A DNA stretch of 64,000 nucleotides. Origin: Selaginella moellendorffii. Lineage: Eukaryota; Streptophyta; Lycopodiopsida; Selaginellales; Selaginellaceae. The first letter of the stretch is position 1; each line of letters begins with the position of its first letter. Where the stretch lies: NCBI RefSeq assembly GCF_000143415.4, contig NW_003314288.1, positions 629,619-693,618 on the forward strand, read 5' to 3'. A program made the position numbers and the translations under genes. Shown piece after piece: positions 30,455-41,809 of the stretch. A model generated the notes under the pieces. That model did not search any database. It was not told where the DNA came from and saw nothing but the letters and a program-made list of their open reading frames with translations.

Positions 30455-31588
30455 TAGTGGAGGCGGAGGAATGACCCGATTTGGAATAGGATTGGGAATA
30501 TAAGGCTCAAGGAGAGAGGAGTGAAAAATGGGGTGAATTTGATATGAGGAGGGAAGTGCAAGGCGATAAGTGATAGGATTAATGATGGCAGTGATAGGGA
30601 AAGGACCAAGGCGTTTGAAATCGAGTTTTGGACAGGGCCTGGTGGTGGAGATATTTCGCCTGAGGAGCCAGACTTTATCCCCGATATTGTAAGGGGGACA
30701 ATCCTGATGATGGACATTGGCAAATGTTTTGTGAGATTCCTAAGCACGATGGAGGTGGAAGGAGATGGAGTTGTGGATTTCCTGGAGGTTGGAGATAAAT
30801 GCCTCAGAGCGGGGATTTGAACGAGAGAATTCAGATGGAGAAGGAAGTGAGAGATTGAATCAAGGATTTCGGCCAGAGTTTGCAAAGAAGGGGGAAACTC
30901 GAAGAGAGGAGTGAACAGAGTTGTTATAGGAGAACTCAGCAAGAGGAAGGATATCGAACCAATTATCCTGATGATAGTTGATGAAGCACCTCAAGAATTG
31001 TTCCAACGTCTGAATCATTCGCTCGGACTACCCATCAGTTTGAGGATGATATGCCGAAGAGAGGTTGGCCTTCACTCCAAGCAGCTGCAAAAACCGTTGC
31101 CAGAAATGAGAGATGAACTGAGGCCCCCGATCTGAAACCACATCTGTAGGAATCCCATGAAGTCGGAAAATTTCCCTGAATACCAGTTTTACCATGTCCT
31201 CGCCCAAAAACTCCTTGGTACATGGCAAGAAGTGCGCCATCTTTGTGAAGTGATCCACCACGACTAAAATGCTATTGAAGCCTCCAGAACTCGGAAGATC
31301 ACTCAAGAAATCCATGGAGATGGATTCCCAAGGACCTGAAGGGACCGGAAGGGAACGAAGCAAACCTGAAGGAAGGTGGCGAGGTACCTTATTCCGGGCA
31401 CAAGTGTCACAGGAGGTAACAAAAGCTTTGATGTAGTCGTCCATGTGAGGCCACCAAAAGTCCCGTGCAACTAGCTCATAGGTTTTCGCAATGCCGAAGT
31501 GACCAGCAGTTGGGCTATCGTGGCACGCCATCAGGACCAACCTTTGAGCATCACCTTCAGGAACGTAAAGCTGCTCCCCATGGTACAA
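30455..31588 (-). pseudogene. integrase of element D
   Basis: Zinc finger HDSPTAGHFGIAKTYE and CDTCARNK, then core motifs SMDFLSDLP, SDRGPQFIS and HPQTDG. At 31030-31028 the Gln expected after HPQTDG is replaced by TAG, one C-to-T step from CAG, just before SERMIQTLE. The remaining part to about 30455 is in mixed frames. Confidence 0.87.
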
Positions 31589-31618
31589 TAAACCATCTAA
31601 GAACTCGAACTCATCAAA

Positions 31619-33995
31619 TCACCGGCAGTCGGGAGTCACTGGGTGTCCAGCTTGAAGATGGGGGAAAATGTTGCTGGCAAGGTTGTCAAATTGAAGATCG
31701 CTTCTAATCATGTCCATCAAGGAGGAGTCTTGAGGGGCCAGGGAAATTGCCATAACTTGAAGCCGATCAGGACCGAGGATAACTTGATCCTGTTGATCGA
31801 AGGCAGGATTACCAGGCCTGAGACTGAGATAGGAGCGCCTTGAAAGAGCATCAGAAAGGCCTTGAAACTTTCCAGGTCTGTACTTGATAACAAAGTCAAA
31901 CCGAGTTAGGAATTGTGCCCACCTTGCTTGACGACGGCTTAAAACTCGGGAAGTGGCAAAGTACTTGAGATTTTTGTGATCCGTCCAAACTGTTGTTTGA
32001 TGGCTCGCCCCCTCCAAGAAACGGCACCACTCTCCAAAGGAATCCACGATGGCAAGGAGCTCCTTGTCGTGGATTTCGTAATTGATCTCCGCAGGCTGGA
32101 ATTTCTGAGAATGGAAAGCGACCGGATGAAGTTCGTGATCTGCTCCGAGTTGAGACAGCACAGCACCAATGGCAAAGTCGGAGGCATCAGCCTCAATGAA
32201 GAAAGGTTGTGAGGAATCAGCATGGATCAAGACAGGAGCAGAACTGAAGGCCGCCTTGAGTGTGTCGAAGGCCTGCTGGGCAGCAGCAGACCAAGAGAAG
32301 GGAACATCCTTGCGAGTGAGATGTGTGACAGGAGGGACAATGTCAGAGTAGTGATCAATGAATTTGCGGTAGAAGTTGGCGAAGCCAAGGAAAACCTGAA
32401 CGTCCGACATTGATTGTGGAGGCTCCCATTCAAGAATAGTCTTGACTTTGGCAGGATCCATCGTGATACCCTCAGGAGTGACAATGTACCCAAGGAACTC
32501 CACAGACTGCTAATCAAAGGAACATTTCTCAAGCTTCGCCTATAGGCCGTGTTCTCGCAGCTTCGCTAGCACCTTGCGTACATGTTCGTCATGCTCCTCC
32601 TGAGTTTTTGAGTAGATGAGGATGTCATCGAGGTAGATGATCACCATCTGATCAAGAAACTCCCAAAAGACGTCGTTCGCCATGTGTTGGAAAACTGCTG
32701 GAGCATTTGTCAAGCCAAATGGCATGACAGTGTACTCGAAGTGGCCATAGCAGGTTCGGAACGCAGTCTTCCATTCATCACCAGGCTGGATCCAGATCAG
32801 GTTGTATGCTCCACGGAGGTCGATCTTGGTGAAGAAGCGGGCACCGCCGAGACGTTCCAACAGGTCCGAGATCAGGGGCAGCGGATAACGGTTCCGAACA
32901 GTCACCTTGTTCAAACCTCGGTACTCTGATGACTAGCCGCAAGCTCCCATCCTTCTTCTTGACAAAGAAGACAGGCGCTCCAGCCGGGGACTGCGAATGC
33001 TGAATGTAGCCCGAGGCAAGGTTCTCATCCACGTACTCTTTGAGGGCCTTAAGCTCGGATGGGGATAACCCGTAGATAGGCCCCCATGGAGGTGACGCTC
33101 CTTCCTGTAAATCAATGGGACAATCATAAGGCCGATGAACAAGCAGTACACTAGCTTTTTTCTTGTCAAACACATCCCCAAAATCATGATACTTCTCAGG
33201 AAGACTGACAGGAAAAACATGCAAAGCAAAAAGAAAAAGAGGTTCTTCATGAAGGAGTTCTTTCATAGTGATTGTGGAGATAGGAGGAGGCGTACGACTA
33301 AATGGAATGATGAGACAAGGATACGGTCCAGTGTAAGATGGAAGAGAGGAAAAAGAAGAGGGTGAAAACTTTATAGAGTCAGGAACAGAACCCCGATTTG
33401 AGTTTAGGGAACTTTTCCTGATTCGGACTCGATGAAAAGTAGGGGAAGCCGTGGGAGAGATGAGCTGTAATTCCTTCCAACAGATTTGAGGCTGATGTAG
33501 TTGGAACCAAGGAAGACTGAGCACCACAGAGGAGGACTTGCTGTTGATGATGTTGAAGGCGATATCGGTGACAGTGGACCCGATGTGTACTTGAATAGGC
33601 AACGTTTCCCTAAGTCCAGAAGATGGAGACACAAAATGCCCGCTGATGCCTTCAACCCTCAAATCCCGTATGGTAGGAGAAAGAGGAACGTGATGTTGGG
33701 CAGCAAAGTCCGTGTCCATGAAGCAGGAAGTTGCACCCGAGTCCAGTAACGCCAGAGCCTTGAGTCCTGATTGTCCGGTGAAAGAAAGGAGACATGGGAT
33801 GCGGAAGTTGCAGGAATTGGTGGTGGCTTTGATGAAAGGTGGTGAGGAGCTTGATAAAGAAGAAAAGTGATTTTTATTCGGGGAGTCCAAACAGACAGCT
33901 CCTACTCTGTTTGGACAGGGTCGTTTCCCGACTGCAATAGAGGTGGACTTTGAGGCAAAGTGAACTCGAGCAGTTGAGGAGGCTTCTTGGGACAT
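31619..33995 (-). pseudogene. protease, RT and RNase H of element D
   Basis: Protease has LKALALLDSGATSCFMD. RT starts before a frameshift near 32910 ([14 protein letters not shown]) and continues at 32914-32540 with [28 protein letters not shown] and [14 protein letters not shown] (YLDD intact). After two TAG codons at Gln positions (near 32545 and 32512), the thumb and RNase H follow (FIEADASDFAIGAVLSQ, DHKNLKYFAT, GLSDALSRR). The order matches Ty3/gypsy pol. Confidence 0.9.
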
Positions 33996-34921
33996 ACAGC
34001 TGCTTTGTGATTAGGATCAGCACAATAGAGGCAAAGATTATGAGATATTCGACGTTGCTTCTCAGCAGGACTCAACTTCCCTCTAATGAGTCGGGGAGTA
34101 CCAGAAATATCCATTGGAACCGGAGCAGTAGGTTCAGGAGTATGCCCCGAAGACTCAAGCTGGGATTTCTGAGTCTGGGACGGAAAAACAGTGGCACGGG
34201 GACTTTCCTGACGACGTTCAAAGAGACGATTGTCACATCGAATAGCTTTGTTGATGGCATCCGACAGGTCCTTGGGATCCTCCATGGTGAGCAACAAATC
34301 CTTGACACCGTTGTTGAGGCCGAAACGAAATTGGTCAATTAGGGCCCGCTCATCCCACTGAGTTTCCAAAGCAAGGAGTTGGAACTCTGCAGCGTAGATC
34401 GAGGCAAGACAAGACCCCTGAGAGAGACGTCTCATCTTTGTGATAGCAGCCCGAACCCGATCCGTCTCGCCAAAACATGCTTCGAGCTTCTCTTTGAACA
34501 ATTGAAGATCCATCAGTTCTGGAACCACGACCCCTTTCATGCTCTTCTCCAAAAGAGGAGAAAACCATGACAAAGCTGCACCTTCGAGCAACGTCCTAAT
34601 CGCGCCGATTTGAGACTCGGGAGTAGGGTACCGCCGATGTTGAAGTGCGAAGATCAACTCCATCTCGTTCAGGAATCCACGAAGCTTCGAATGCTTGCCT
34701 GAAAATTTCGCCGGGAAGCTCACCTTCGGTTCAGGAACTTTGCTGGATCCTTGAGCCGAAAGTGAAGCAAGTTCCTGCTGCATGCGAAGAAGGGTCGCCT
34801 TCAGCTCGGTATTCTCAGACTGGATTTTTGCAAGGACTTCAGCAAAGAAATCAGGATGGCTTGGAGACTCCATTGGCAAGAAGAAAGAAAAAAGGGGAAA
34901 AAAAAAGGCAAAGGTAATCAA
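33902..34921 (-). CDS. gag of element D
   Basis: One open frame of about 340 codons; the likely ATG is the one reading MESPSHPDFF, near 34873. Capsid-like region: FPAKFSGKHSKLRGFLNEME, GAALSWFSPLL and the long helices of Ty3 gag. A zinc knuckle CLYCADPNHKAAVC (CX2CX4HX4C) lies near the end. It overlaps the start of pol in another frame (pol open from 33995), the usual layout for a frameshifted gag-pol. It appears intact. Confidence 0.9.
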   Translation of the reverse strand: MITFAFFFPLFSFFLPMESPSHPDFFAEVLAKIQSENTELKATLLRMQQELASLSAQGSSKVPEPKVSFPAKFSGKHSKLRGFLNEMELIFALQHRRYPTPESQIGAIRTLLEGAALSWFSPLLEKSMKGVVVPELMDLQLFKEKLEACFGETDRVRAAITKMRRLSQGSCLASIYAAEFQLLALETQWDERALIDQFRFGLNNGVKDLLLTMEDPKDLSDAINKAIRCDNRLFERRQESPRATVFPSQTQKSQLESSGHTPEPTAPVPMDISGTPRLIRGKLSPAEKQRRISHNLCLYCADPNHKAAVCPKKPPQLLEFTLPQSPPLLQSGNDPVQTE

Positions 34922-34973
34922 ACAATCAAAACGAGCTAAATCAAAAAACGAAAAAGCACAATCTGAATCAAAC

Positions 34974-35360
34974 TGTTAAGACTCCTGACAAGATCAAGAC
35001 TGGAAAATGCAAAAAGACAAAGAGAAAAGCTAGTGGAAACAAAGAAGAGGCCTTAGATTGGTGTTGATTCAGATTGTGGAGAAATGGAACAAGGCTAACC
35101 TATATATACTATAGGTTGATGAAGCTCCACCACTCTTGGATCGAGGACGGCCTAAATATAGCTGAGGTCGAGGAGGCGCCACATCATCATCAGGAATGTG
35201 GCTCGAGACTCAGGAATCGGGAAGTGTCTCGAGAGTCAGGAATAGGGAAGTGTCTCAAGAGTCAGGAATAGGGAAGTGTCTCGAGAGTCAGGAATGTGGT
35301 TTGCAGGTCAGGAATCCGGCGAGAGTCAAGAATGTGGCAAGAATTGGGGGATTCCTGACA
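34974..35360 (-). repeat. 5' LTR of element D
   Basis: 387 bp, near-identical to 29798-30158 except for one extra short internal repeat unit. Followed by the CGCAT target duplication at 35361-35365. Confidence 0.92.
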
Positions 35361-35365
35361 CGCAT

Positions 35366-35822
35366 TGCTGATCCATTGAAACTTTATGAGGTGACATGCG
35401 ATGCGAGTGGTTATGCACTGGGAGGAGTTCTCATGCAAGAGGGACAGCCTATTGCATATGAGAGTCGAACTTTGAATTCTGCGGAGCAACGCTATTCCAC
35501 AAATGAGCAAGAGTTACTCTCTATTGTTCATGCTTTGCAGACGTGGTGGCACTACCTTTATGGTGCAGTGTTCGTAGTGTTGAGAGATCACAAACCATTT
35601 GTGTATCTTTTCACACAGAAGGAGTTGAACACTAGGCAAGCTCATTGGATGGTCAAACTCATGGAGTTTGGGGAGTTTCCTATTGAGCATCATCTAGGAA
35701 AATCAAATGTGGTGGCAGATGTTTTATCTCGTGTTCATCATGTGGTGACGTTACAAACACGATTTTGTCATCATTTGAGTAAGGTGGTCATTGAGTTTGG
35801 GCAGTTGGTTGAGCATGCTTAG
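35366..35822 (+). pseudogene. RNase H of element B
   Basis: Continuation of element B pol beyond element [59 protein letters not shown] and KSNVVADVLSRVHH. Acidic residues of the RNase H site are in place. It is open across this stretch and closely similar to element C at 50010-50360. Confidence 0.88.
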
Positions 35823-35837
35823 GCTTAGGATGCTGAG

Positions 35838-37092
35838 GTGGCCTCTTTGCGAGACCAGATGGAAGCTCTTTTCTCATTGGTGGATGGGATTCTCTACTAC
35901 AATGGCCGTGTATATTTGCCACAGGTGGATGCGTTAATTACTCAAGTTTTATTCCACTATTATGATCGTCCAGATGCCAGTCATTTTGGGGGGAAGAAGA
36001 CGTATGAGTTGATTAAGTGCAACTTTTATTGGACGAATATGAAGGTTGATATCCTCAAGTATTGTAAATAATGCGAGCTTTGTCAGCGGGTTAAGGTGCC
36101 AGGGGAGAAGCTAGGGGGACTTTTGCAACCTTTACTTATTCCTCAGAGCCATTGGTGTAGTATCTCTATGGACTTCATCACTTGATTGCCACAAACACAA
36201 AGGCAAAAGGATCAAGTATGGGTCATAGTGGATTGGTTGACGAAGTATGTGTGGTTGTTGGCTCTTCAGAAGATTGTCACTGCCTCAAACCTGGTTGCAG
36301 TTTACTTAGAGAAGGTTTTTCCTGATTTTGGTTTGCTAGAGGACATCATTAGTGATTGAGATTCAAAGTTCAGCAGTGGATTTTGGAAAAGCTTTGCAAA
36401 GGCTATACAAGTGACTTTGAAACTCTCAAGTGGAGATCATCCTTAGATAGATGGGCAAACCGAGCGTGTGAATTAGGTGGTAGAGGATATGTTACATTGT
36501 AGCATTGGTCAAAGGCAAGGACAGTGGGATTTATATCTTCCGTTGGTGCAATTTGCTTACAACAATAATCAACATAGTGGAACCAAGCTAAAGTCCTTAC
36601 TTTGCCATATTTGGAAGGCATCCTCGAATAGCGGTGGAGTTGGGATTGTATTTGAGTAAGGACGTTCAAGATAAGCTTGATTCCGAGGCGACTAATCTGG
36701 CCACAGAACTTGATGAGATTTTAGTGGTGTGCAAACGGAATTTGCAAGTAGCTTGGGATAGAGCAGAGAAGTTTGCCAATGAGCATCGCCAATTCCGGGA
36801 ATATAAGATGGGTGATCTCGTCTTTGTGCGTGTGATCTTTCCGTCAAGTGAGCAGCGGAAAATATTGGTGCCTTTACTGACAGGGAAGAGTGATAAACTT
36901 TCCTATCGATATGCTAGTCCATATGAAGTGCTGGAGTGCATTGGTAAAGCGGCTTATCAGGTACGGCTGCCAGCTGGGGTGAAAATTCATCTGGTGTTTT
37001 ATGTTAGCCAGTTGAAAGGTGTACTATCTCGGAGTGACGGGCCCAATGCCTCCCTGATGTATACGGCTATGGAAGATGAACCAAGAGCTTGA
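35838..37092 (+). pseudogene. integrase of element B
   Basis: N-terminal finger around 35960-36100 ([28 protein letters not shown]), core around 36160-36480 with stops (SMDFIT, then SDXDSKF and a degraded HPXXDGQTER) and C-terminal part 36634-37092 (FREYKMGDLVFVRV, YASPYEVLECIGKAAYQVRL, IHLVFYVSQLKG). Ends shortly before the 3' LTR. No chromodomain seen. Confidence 0.85.
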
Positions 37093-37166
37093 GCAAGGTT
37101 CCCCAAAAAGGGTGATCACCAGTACAACTCGTCCTTGGGATAAGGACTTTGTTGGGGGCGAAGAAT

Positions 37167-37394
37167 TGTTAGGCACCAGCTTTGACCACGTGGTCAACGT
37201 CAGAGGGAGGCTCAAGGGTATATTAAGGCATGTTAGGGTAAGGGACTTAACCTACCCTAGGGCTCACAGTGGAGCGGTGGTGCAGTGGAGCTTTTGAGAT
37301 AGCTCGGGGGTGGTTGGGTGGTGAGGAACCTCAAGAGGTGGCATAGCATAATTTAGGTGACTAGATCTCTGTCTTTTTGCGCCAGATCATAACA
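37167..37394 (+). repeat. 3' LTR of element B
   Basis: 228 bp, begins TGTTAGGC, ends CATAACA. Partner of 27864-28080. Confidence 0.9.
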
Positions 37395-37402
37395 ATCGGG
37401 CT

Positions 37403-38680
37403 GTGATTGGGAGGAGGTTTTGCATCGGCCTGTGGTGGGTGAAGCCTCGAATGTCACCACCTGGAGTAAGTTTTCTTAGGAGTATTAGGTGGAAGAGGAA
37501 ACTTCAGATGGAGAAGAGGACCTTCTTCACCATTTGTGGCATGCTGGAGAGCAAGATCCGGAAGCAAAATACCTGTTGGAGGAGTGTGGTGCCGGTGGAT
37601 GTTCAACTGGGGGTAACTTTGTACAAGCTTTTCAAGAACACAGATTACTTGGATCTGGTGGACAAGTTTGGCATCGGGGAGTCCACAGCTCATGAGATTG
37701 TCATGGACACTACTGTGGCGATTGTCAAGTGTCTCAGGTACAAGATTCATTTTCCTTCAACTGCCAAGGAGGTTCAAGCTGTTACTGCTGGCTTTCGACA
37801 AGTGATAGGTACATTTTCTTATGTTTTCTGGATTATTATAAGTTTTGATGACCAATAGGAACCCGACTGCCTAATGTTGCTGGGGCGATCGACTACTAGA
37901 CTGGATGGCAAGAGCTACTACAACTGGAAGCAGTGGTACTCGATCATCTTGCAAGGGGTTTGTGATGCCTAGAAGAGGTTCCTCAGTGTCTATGCTGGGT
38001 GGCCAGGTATGTTTCTTTGTGTGTTGTGGATGGTTCTAAAATGTTCTTTTTGCTTTCAGGACGCATCCATGATAGGGTTTTTCATAATTCAACCCTCAGG
38101 AACAAGATTGTAGCAAGGGAGCTGCTGACATCACCTGCGATGTTAGCATATGATGATAAAATCAAGCCATACCTAGTGGGGGACAAAGGGTACCAACTCC
38201 AGCAGCATCTGATGATTCCACACACAAGTAAGTCTTCTTAATTCTACTTTCTTTTGTTCACTTGTTTTGGTTGTTGCTCAGCTCCGAACCCGACACCATC
38301 CAAGGCAACTTTCAACCTTCATCACCACCTTGCTCAGATTGTTATTGAGCAAGCATTTGGACTTCTTAAAATGAAGTTCAGATGCTTGAATCAAAAACAA
38401 AGGATCTAGCCAAAGTACCTTCCCAACATCATCAAGAGTTGTTGCATCTTGCACAATTTCTTGATTGATGTTGGGGAGACTGATCTTCAGGCGGAGATCC
38501 AAGCTTGGAGGAAAGAGGTGAAAAGGCTCAAGGACCAGGACCTCTTTGTCAATTACAGTGATCCCGAGCAAGTGGAAGGGGAACCTCATGAGGAGTTGCA
38601 TAGTCTAGAGGATGCGAAAGAGGTTAGAGAGAACCTCATGTTTTCCCTCTGTGTTTGCCAGTGGCACTTGTGTTTGCTTT
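37403..38680 (+). pseudogene. PIF/Harbinger-type transposase
   Basis: DDE transposase-nuclease family that includes HARBI1. First part: VPVDVQLGVTLYKLFKNTDY, FGIGESTAHEIV, then an intron (about 37806-37860). Next comes PNVAGAIDY, a deletion or frameshift, then LDGKSYYNWKQWYSI and a TAG before KRFLSVYAGWPG. A further short intron leads to GRIHDRVFHNSTL (second Asp), LVGDKGYQ, VIEQAFGLLKMKFRCL and, after a stop, IIKSCCILHNFLID. It is broken by at least one frameshift and two stops. No terminal inverted repeats were found. Confidence 0.85.
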
Positions 38681-40043
38681 GAAATTTGTGGGGATATAAT
38701 TCTAAACATTTGAATTTGAATTTGAAATTTCAAAATTTGAATTAAGTCATTTTTAAGTGTTCGAATGCATTGTTTTTAAGTGTGAATCCAAGGGTGTTTT
38801 TCCACTTAAATCTAAGACATGTGCGAATGCAAAATTCCTTATAAGTTTACTTTGCAACACAAATTTTTTCAATGTGCACAACTTTCTTAATTTTTAAAGT
38901 GGGTCGCTTAAGTTTTTTTTCACTAAATAAATGTGCGAATTGGTCCTTTCTCAACATAGAAGATAATGTTTTGCCAAGCTTACCACAACCACTGGCAACC
39001 TTGATTGCCAATGATGTTGTCCTTGGCTGTGGTATCTATAACCATACAGCTAGGGCCCAAGTTACACCACCAATGGCCCATAGCAATCACAGCCATGGTG
39101 GCACAAGGTCTCGGCCATGGCTAGCAATACCTTGGCTGGCCTTAGCCGTGGCATAGCCATCTACTAGAGGAGCTAGAGGAGAGCTGTTGTAGGAGGAGTG
39201 CTAGAGGAGTTGGAGGAGAGCTGTTGCAGAAGAAGTGCTGGAGGAGCTGGAGAGCTGCTATAGGAGGAGTGCTGGAGGAGCTGGAGGAGACTCAATGCAC
39301 AAGGGGTTTTGGAGCAGCTAGAGGGTGAGAAAGAACGATTTGATGAAAATAAAAAAAAACTGAAAAATCCAAGAGTAGGATTGGCAAAAGTACAATGTAG
39401 AAGAGTTGTTGCAGGAGGAGCACTAGAGGACATGGAGGAGAGTTGCTACAGGAAGAGTGTTGGAGGGAGGAGATATGTTGCATTGGAGGAAAGTAAGAGC
39501 CACTAGAGGAGTTAGGCACTAGAGGAAAATAAGAGTTGCTAGGAGGAGAGTTGGGCATTGTACACAATACCATCTACACTAACTAACCCTAACTGAACTC
39601 AAATAGATGCATTGCACTATGCAACAACGTTTGGTTTGCTTTGATATTGTCAATTTTTACATAAATAAAAATTTTATATGATGTACTTATTTTAATACAT
39701 TTTTTATTCATATATAATTTGGAATTTTAGTACTTCTTGTTTATCTCTCAAAGAGTTCAACTAATGTTTTTTTTAATCAATTTTATTCTTTCTATAGCAA
39801 GCTTAAAGCAAATAGTGAAGAATATAAGGAAGAAGTCCTACACTCTTGCAATACTAAAATCTTGCAAATTTTCCTTTAAGAACATTATTACTAGTCAAAA
39901 AGTTCACTTTTTTTGAGTAGTCTGATGTGTTTGTCTTTATAGCATGTCCATAAGCAGAAAACAAGGAACTTTTTACTTGCTCCTCATAGTAGAGTATCAC
40001 AGTGATAAAAGAAGTTCTCAAGGGTAAGGAACTGAAGAGTGAC
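38681..40043. other. spacer with AT-rich and GGAGGA repeat tracts
   Basis: No gene recognised. 38700-38750 is an AATTTGAA-rich tract. 39160-39560 is an imperfect minisatellite of GCTGGAGGAG/GCTAGAGGAG units that creates spurious Ser/Pro-rich antisense frames. 39640-39800 is AT-rich. Confidence 0.55.
39160..39560 (+). repeat. GCTGGAGGAG-type minisatellite
   Basis: Dozens of imperfect units related to GCTGGAGGAGAGCTGTTG. Purine-rich on the plus strand, ending at the GGGCATTGTACAC text near 39550. Confidence 0.7.
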
Positions 40044-40133
40044 AGCGCAGAGGAGCTTTTGAGGTAGCTCAAGGGTGGTTGGGTTCAAGAGGAGGTGTAG
40101 TCTAGTTTAGAAAGACTAGATCGTTGACTTTTT

Positions 40134-41100
40134 GTGCCGACTCATAACATTAGTATAAGAGGTGTTGGTTGTGACGACCAAGTTAAATGTTGGAATCCTA
40201 TTGTCAATGGTGGTGCTGATGATGGTGCCGACAGAGCTGTAAAGGTTTGGACCATGGAAGATGTTGTTCACGAGCTGCAAGCCCTTAATAAAAATCAGCA
40301 AAAGATGCAAGACAAGATGCATGGCATGATGGGTACCTTGTGTGAGTGTGTTGAGGCACTCGAGGCTAGTCATGGTGGCACTTCAAGAAAGCCTTCTTTG
40401 GTGGATCAACTCAAGATTCCAACCTTTTCTGGTGATGGTGGTATGGATAAGTGTTTATCTTGGTTAGCCAATGTGAAGAAATTCTTAGCTGCTAAAGGAA
40501 CTCTAGCTGCAAAGGCTTTTAGTGGCTATTTTAATGGTTTTGCATGATGTGAGTGTTTGGTGGTGGAATTAACTTGAGGAGTCTTTTGCTGCGGATAAGA
40601 AACCATTAGTGTCTACAATGAATGAGTTTGAGGCTGCTTTCCATTTACGTTTTGCCCCTCACTATGACATGGAAAATGCTCACACCAAACTTTGACATTT
40701 TCAGCAAGGGAAAATGAAGCTTGGGGACTATATTGAGAAGCTGACTTGCTTGATTAAAGATCCAAATCAGAACAAATCCTACTTCATTGATGGCCTTCAT
40801 AGTGCGAGCATGCGGCAACACTTGCATCATTCTTAACCTACAAAGAGTTTGGAGGAGCTCTTTGGTGCTACTCAACGACTTGACATTGACAAGTGTTAAG
40901 TCTCACAAGTGTTCGAGGAGTCCTTCTATTGAGAATCATTGTGATGATTGTTGTGGACACAAGGATAGGAATAAACATCACAAGCTGAAGTCTATGGTGG
41001 CTACTTCGGGTACACAGGGGTCAAAGAAGCAAAAATTCTTTATGAAGAATTATAGATAAGGTTGTCATCATTGTAGCGAGCTAGGACATTACAAGGCTGA
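40134..41100 (+). pseudogene. gag of element C
   Basis: 40134-40547 gives NPIVNGGADDGADRAVK, NKNQQKMQDKMHGMM and DQLKIPTFSGDGGMDKCLSW, a typical gypsy capsid start. After stops it continues in pieces (KPLVSTMNEFEAAFHLRF). A zinc knuckle CHHCSELGHYKADC is encoded near 41060-41100. Element B has lost most of this region. Confidence 0.8.
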
Positions 41101-41715
41101 TTGTCCACAATGAAGAGCAAAAAGCATGGCAACAAGAATGGCCAATCTTCTTTTGATGGTAAGTTAGATACTAAGAAGTTGCAAACTTTGCAGTGCAAGG
41201 ATGATGGGGATGACCATTCCACTCAGAGGAAGAGGCTTTCAATCGTTGCTCATCAACTTAACTGTGTGTGGAACAAGATGGAGGTCGAGGACACTCGTGC
41301 ATTAACTTTAATGCTAGAGGGCGTATTCCGTGGCGGTCTTATGTGGATTTTACTAGACAGTGGGAGCGATGACAACTTTGTTTCCACAAAGTTTGTTGAG
41401 GAGTATGGCCTGGTGACACTAGGAATTCTTTCATACATAGTAGAAAGTGCAGCTACCTTTACTCAATATTTCGATACTTGTACAGAAGGGCTGGAAGTGT
41501 TGGTTGACAAAACCACACTTGTGAAGACTTTTTATCTCACAAATCTTCATTGTGTGGATCTCATTTTTGGGATGCCATGGTTGATGAAGGTGGATTTGGA
41601 GATAAAGTGGAGTATTAAACATGTCTTCTTGAATATTTTTCCCTCTAAACTTCCTCATGGATTTTCTCCATTACAAGGTGTGGAGCATGGGATTACGTTG
41701 GAGTTGGGGATATAG
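41101..41715 (+). pseudogene. protease of element C
   Basis: Open frame with QLNCVWNKMEVED, MLEGVFRGGLMWILLDSGSDDNF (DSG active site) and LIFGMPWLMKVD. Parallels element B 28300-28700 residue for residue in most places. Confidence 0.83.
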
Positions 41716-41809
41716 TCAATTTACCAATATCCATTTTAGTTGAGTTATGCCAAGGAGCAAGAAGTTTAATAACAAGTCAAGGAGTTAGTTTATTCAATCA
41801 AGTAAGTTT

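Larger units (their letters stand above)
29798..35360 (-). mobile_element. chromovirus (Ty3/gypsy) element D inserted in B
   Basis: Bounded by LTRs 29798-30158 and 34974-35360, which begin TGT and end ACA, with a perfect 5-bp target duplication CGCAT (29793-29797 and 35361-35365). The minus strand carries gag (34921-33902), protease/RT/RNase H (33995-31619), integrase (31588 to about 30455) and a chromodomain (30454-30170). It interrupts element B between its RT and RNase H. It is structurally complete but has a frameshift near 32910 and several nonsense codons. It is the youngest layer of this nest. Confidence 0.93.
27864..37394 (+). mobile_element. Ty3/gypsy element B, split by element D
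   Basis: LTRs at 27864-28080 and 37167-37394 begin TGTTAGGC and end CATAACA. Plus-strand order is a gag scrap, protease (28198-28842), RT (to 29797), then after element D RNase H (35366-35822) and integrase (35838-37092). A GGGGGCGAAG purine tract precedes the 3' LTR. The sequence after the 5' LTR (TTAGTATTAAAGGAG) loosely resembles an initiator-Met primer site. Gag is largely missing and many stops are present. Flanks (GTTGG and ATCGG) do not form a clean target duplication. It disrupts the Harbinger-like locus. Confidence 0.88.

Noticed and set aside
39173-39573. Ser/Pro-rich minus-strand proteins
   Set aside because: Produced by the GCTGGAGGAG minisatellite.
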